A DNA stretch of 33,794 bases from an uncultured Bacilli bacterium (GTDB lineage Bacteria > Bacillota_I > Bacilli_A > RF39 > UBA660), in assembly GCA_910587535.1 (NCBI GenBank), contig CAJUKM010000010.1, positions 1 through 33,794 on the forward strand, in the 5' to 3' direction. Each line of letters opens with the position of its first letter. Position 1 is the first letter of the stretch. The position numbers and the translations under genes are program-made. Below, in pieces: positions 31,926 to 33,794 of this stretch. The notes beneath the pieces were generated by a model. It did not search any database. It had not been told where the DNA came from and worked only from the letters and a program-made list of their open reading frames with translations.

Positions 31926-33005
31926 TTATTCTCCTTTTCCTTCGTATAGCGAATCTATCAAGTCGAACAAGTCTTCTTCTCCGCCACTATTTTCTTTAAC
32001 AGCTACTTCCTCTTTAACTTTTTCTTTGCGAGGAGGGATATGTCGATCTTGCTTAATGCCGGCTAAAATATCATCTTCTAAAGTAGAGCCCTTTTCATCG
32101 ATCGAAACATCCATATCATTTTTACTCTCAATATCGACCATTCTTGGCACGACTTCTTCTACTTCATCTTCAAATTCTTCTTCTCCAGCGATTTCTTTTG
32201 GTTCATCCTTATCGACTAAGAGATCACTTATACTTATTCCATCTTCTTCCAACACATCTGGTTCAGTTTGATCATCATATCGAGAGATTTCTTCATTCTT
32301 TTTGTTGAGTGAAATCTCAATTTCGTCTTCTAAAGTACCATACGCTTTTCTTCTAACGCTGTCTAAATCTAAGACCGATTTACCGCTAGCTTGTCTACTC
32401 TCGTCCTTTGTAACTATATCCTCTTTTTTATAATTTTCGTTTAATACGCCATAGACAGGAGAAATAATCGGAGAAGGCGTAAAAGCTTTTCGCTCTTCTT
32501 TTATTTCCAAAGACTTTGCAATTACTTCGCGATTAGCCTCTATATTTTGTTTATAGTCGCCGTTATATTTTCCATAACTGTAATCGTATGCGTTTACAAA
32601 TCCGCTCTCTTTACGAGGCTGCTTTGCAGCTTGTTTAGTTCTCTCTCTTTTAGGTTCCTCTTCAAAAATCGGTTTTTCTTCGCGTTTAGATCTTCTCTTC
32701 TCAGTCACTAACTCTTTTTCGTCATCTTCGAAAAATGGGAAGGTAAATAGATTTCCTTTTCTCTCTTCTCTGGCTTCCTCTTTTAGTTTCGGCATATCGA
32801 AAATATCGTCTTCTCTATCGCTACGTCTCTTAGGAGTCTCTATCTTACGAATTACTACTTCGTCTTCGATATCTATTCTTTTTTTAGATTCTTCCTTTGT
32901 AGAACGTTTCGAATTTTCTTCTTTTGCAACTTCCTTTGTAATGACTGGAATCTCGACTGTTTCTTCGTCGAAAAGAATCTCTTTTAGTTTATTGAACAAA
33001 CCCAT
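31926..33005 (-). CDS. Acidic, mostly disordered cytosolic protein with a conserved-looking short motif
   Basis: 359 residues from the ATG at 33005 (MGLFNKLKEILFDEE). The upstream in-frame GTG is part of the ribosome-binding sequence AGGAAGTGA. Composition is dominated by Glu, Lys, Arg and Asp with no signal peptide or membrane segment. The only clear non-charged islands are the N-terminal amphipathic helix (MGLFNKLKEILF), a GFVNAYDYSYGKYNGDY stretch, the segment TPSPIISPVYGVLNENY (about 176-192), and a C-terminal EEDLFDLIDSLYEG. This looks like a flexible scaffold carrying short binding motifs. No function known to me. Starts one base after the lipoprotein stop and is followed two bases later by DUF948. 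Confidence 0.75.
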   Translation of the reverse strand: MGLFNKLKEILFDEETVEIPVITKEVAKEENSKRSTKEESKKRIDIEDEVVIRKIETPKRRSDREDDIFDMPKLKEEAREERKGNLFTFPFFEDDEKELVTEKRRSKREEKPIFEEEPKRERTKQAAKQPRKESGFVNAYDYSYGKYNGDYKQNIEANREVIAKSLEIKEERKAFTPSPIISPVYGVLNENYKKEDIVTKDESRQASGKSVLDLDSVRRKAYGTLEDEIEISLNKKNEEISRYDDQTEPDVLEEDGISISDLLVDKDEPKEIAGEEEFEDEVEEVVPRMVDIESKNDMDVSIDEKGSTLEDDILAGIKQDRHIPPRKEKVKEEVAVKENSGGEEDLFDLIDSLYEGKGE

Positions 33006-33006
33006 A

Positions 33007-33663
33007 TCAGTCACTTCCTTTTATCATATCGTAATCTGGAATACTATCAGTGCCATTATAGATATCTAATTCATCTTCATATTTCAAAAAATTAGTCGTA
33101 TCCTTTGTCGTATCTTTATTGAATATATCGACAAATTCTTCTTTATAACTGAGCAAACTTTCTTCACTCAAACCGCTTAAAAATGAATCGTTATATTCTA
33201 TACTTGCGAGCACTATTATCGCTTCGGTGACGGTAGAATTCAAATCCTCTTCCTCTACTATCACTTCTATTTTAGCATAATTGTAAACTATTTCAACTAA
33301 ATATTTTTCATTTTCAGTTTTTTTAATCTCAGCATAGCCCTTCTTATCTCCATAGACGAGTTCCTTATAATAGATACTACTTTCTTGTGGTAATGCGACG
33401 TCATCTTTATTGAGATACCCGATTAAATCTATATAGAGATAGAATACTAAGTCGTCTTTTTTAATAACTTCATTGTACTCTTTTGAATCTTCAATATTTA
33501 GTCCTACAGGAAGATAAAATTTATAACCTCTTCTATAAGTGTTCTGGATTTTGACGTCACTCAGAGCAACATCTTCTATAAGTTGATCATAAGAACTGTT
33601 ATTTATATTTACACATCCAGATAAAAGTAGTCCAAAGAAAATCAAGACAAAAACCTTTTTCAT
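33007..33663 (-). CDS. Lipoprotein of unknown function
   Basis: 218 residues with a lipoprotein signal peptide: MKKVFVLIFFGLLLSGC, lipobox LLSGC with Cys17 as the lipidation site, so anchored outside the membrane. The mature domain is mixed alpha/beta with acidic residues and ends in a polar tail; residues 35-170 may form a compact domain (YLPVGLNI, KKGYAEIKKTENEKY). No family recognised. First gene of a four-gene operon; ATG preceded by AGGTGA and an extended -10 promoter. Confidence 0.82.
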   Translation of the reverse strand: MKKVFVLIFFGLLLSGCVNINNSSYDQLIEDVALSDVKIQNTYRRGYKFYLPVGLNIEDSKEYNEVIKKDDLVFYLYIDLIGYLNKDDVALPQESSIYYKELVYGDKKGYAEIKKTENEKYLVEIVYNYAKIEVIVEEEDLNSTVTEAIIVLASIEYNDSFLSGLSEESLLSYKEEFVDIFNKDTTKDTTNFLKYEDELDIYNGTDSIPDYDMIKGSD

Positions 33664-33685
33664 AGTTCACCTACGTTCAAAAGAC

Positions 33686-33714
33686 ATTATAGCATTTTTC
33701 GAAAACTTTATCTA
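33686..33714 (-). promoter_or_regulatory. Promoter of the lipoprotein operon
   Basis: Minus strand: TAGATA (33714-33709), 17-base spacer, TATAAT (33691-33686) with extended -10 TGCTATAAT. The remaining bases to the right edge (33715-33794) hold no recognisable gene; a 7-bp GTTTTCC/GGAAAAC inverted repeat lies near 33731-33762 but has no T-tail on either strand. Confidence 0.65.
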
Positions 33715-33794
33715 CCTTTTATTTTTTTAAGTTTTCCAATATGGAGTAGTAAAAGGAAAACATAAGAGAAAGATATCTGTATTTCAAGTCGGTC

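Noticed and set aside
1..33794. CRISPR array, tRNA or rRNA genes, insertion sequences, phage genes
   Set aside because: No regularly spaced repeats, no cloverleaf with the GTTCRA arm, no transposase or integrase motifs, and no change in coding style were seen by eye on either strand.

Overview
The window is a compact, low-GC chromosome segment, almost entirely coding. Every protein-coding gene lies on the minus strand except one short membrane-protein gene (19040-19882); one probable small RNA is also on the plus strand. The gene content points to a low-GC Gram-positive lineage of Bacilli/Mollicutes type: GatCAB amidotransferase, a YlbL/SepM-type PDZ-Lon protease beside a YlbJ-like protein, DUF948 and YtxH stress-type proteins, an Obg GTPase with the OCT tail, a lipobox lipoprotein, AGGAGG-like ribosome-binding sites and U-tailed intrinsic terminators. 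The rifampicin pocket of RpoB also carries substitutions of the kind seen in naturally resistant Mollicutes. I cannot name the species.

Layout in transcription order (right to left). (1) 33663-31194: lipoprotein, acidic disordered cytosolic protein, DUF948 membrane protein and YtxH protein, one operon ending in a terminator. (2) 31111-29130: pgsA-obgE. (3) 29045-26807: two tandem short HExGH metallopeptidases resembling the M3B catalytic domain. (4) 26714-23485: gatC-gatA-gatB. (5) 23351-21648: single-pass protein with a C-terminal lysozyme/glucosaminidase-like domain. (6) 21558-19841: VTT/DedA-like membrane protein and rmuC, converging on and overlapping the plus-strand YlbJ-like gene. (7) 18958-17963: YlbL/SepM-like protease. 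(8) 17820-17928, plus strand: a structured sRNA with its own promoter and terminator. (9) 17660-15888: MFS transporter and 5-formyltetrahydrofolate cyclo-ligase. (10) 15841-14300: unrecognised helical protein. (11) 14220-12736 and 4997-3600: two paralogous proteins of a family I do not recognise, placed on either side of rpoB-rpoC (12476-5068). (12) 3526-158: two tandem, divergent ANL-superfamily (AMP-binding) proteins. A further gene probably starts at position 9 and runs off the left edge.

The most notable signals are: (a) RpoB carries the equivalents of E. coli Q513K and H526D in the rifampicin pocket, which predicts intrinsic resistance; (b) a roughly 105-nt plus-strand sRNA with an exposed CCCC stretch; (c) the paralog pair bracketing rpoBC; (d) transcription-unit boundaries where the terminator T-tract runs directly into the next promoter's -35 box, and where terminator hairpins often contain the stop codon; (e) two AMP-binding proteins that both lack the canonical A10 lysine; (f) duplicated miniature M3-like peptidases. 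I saw no tRNA, rRNA, CRISPR array, insertion sequence or prophage gene.
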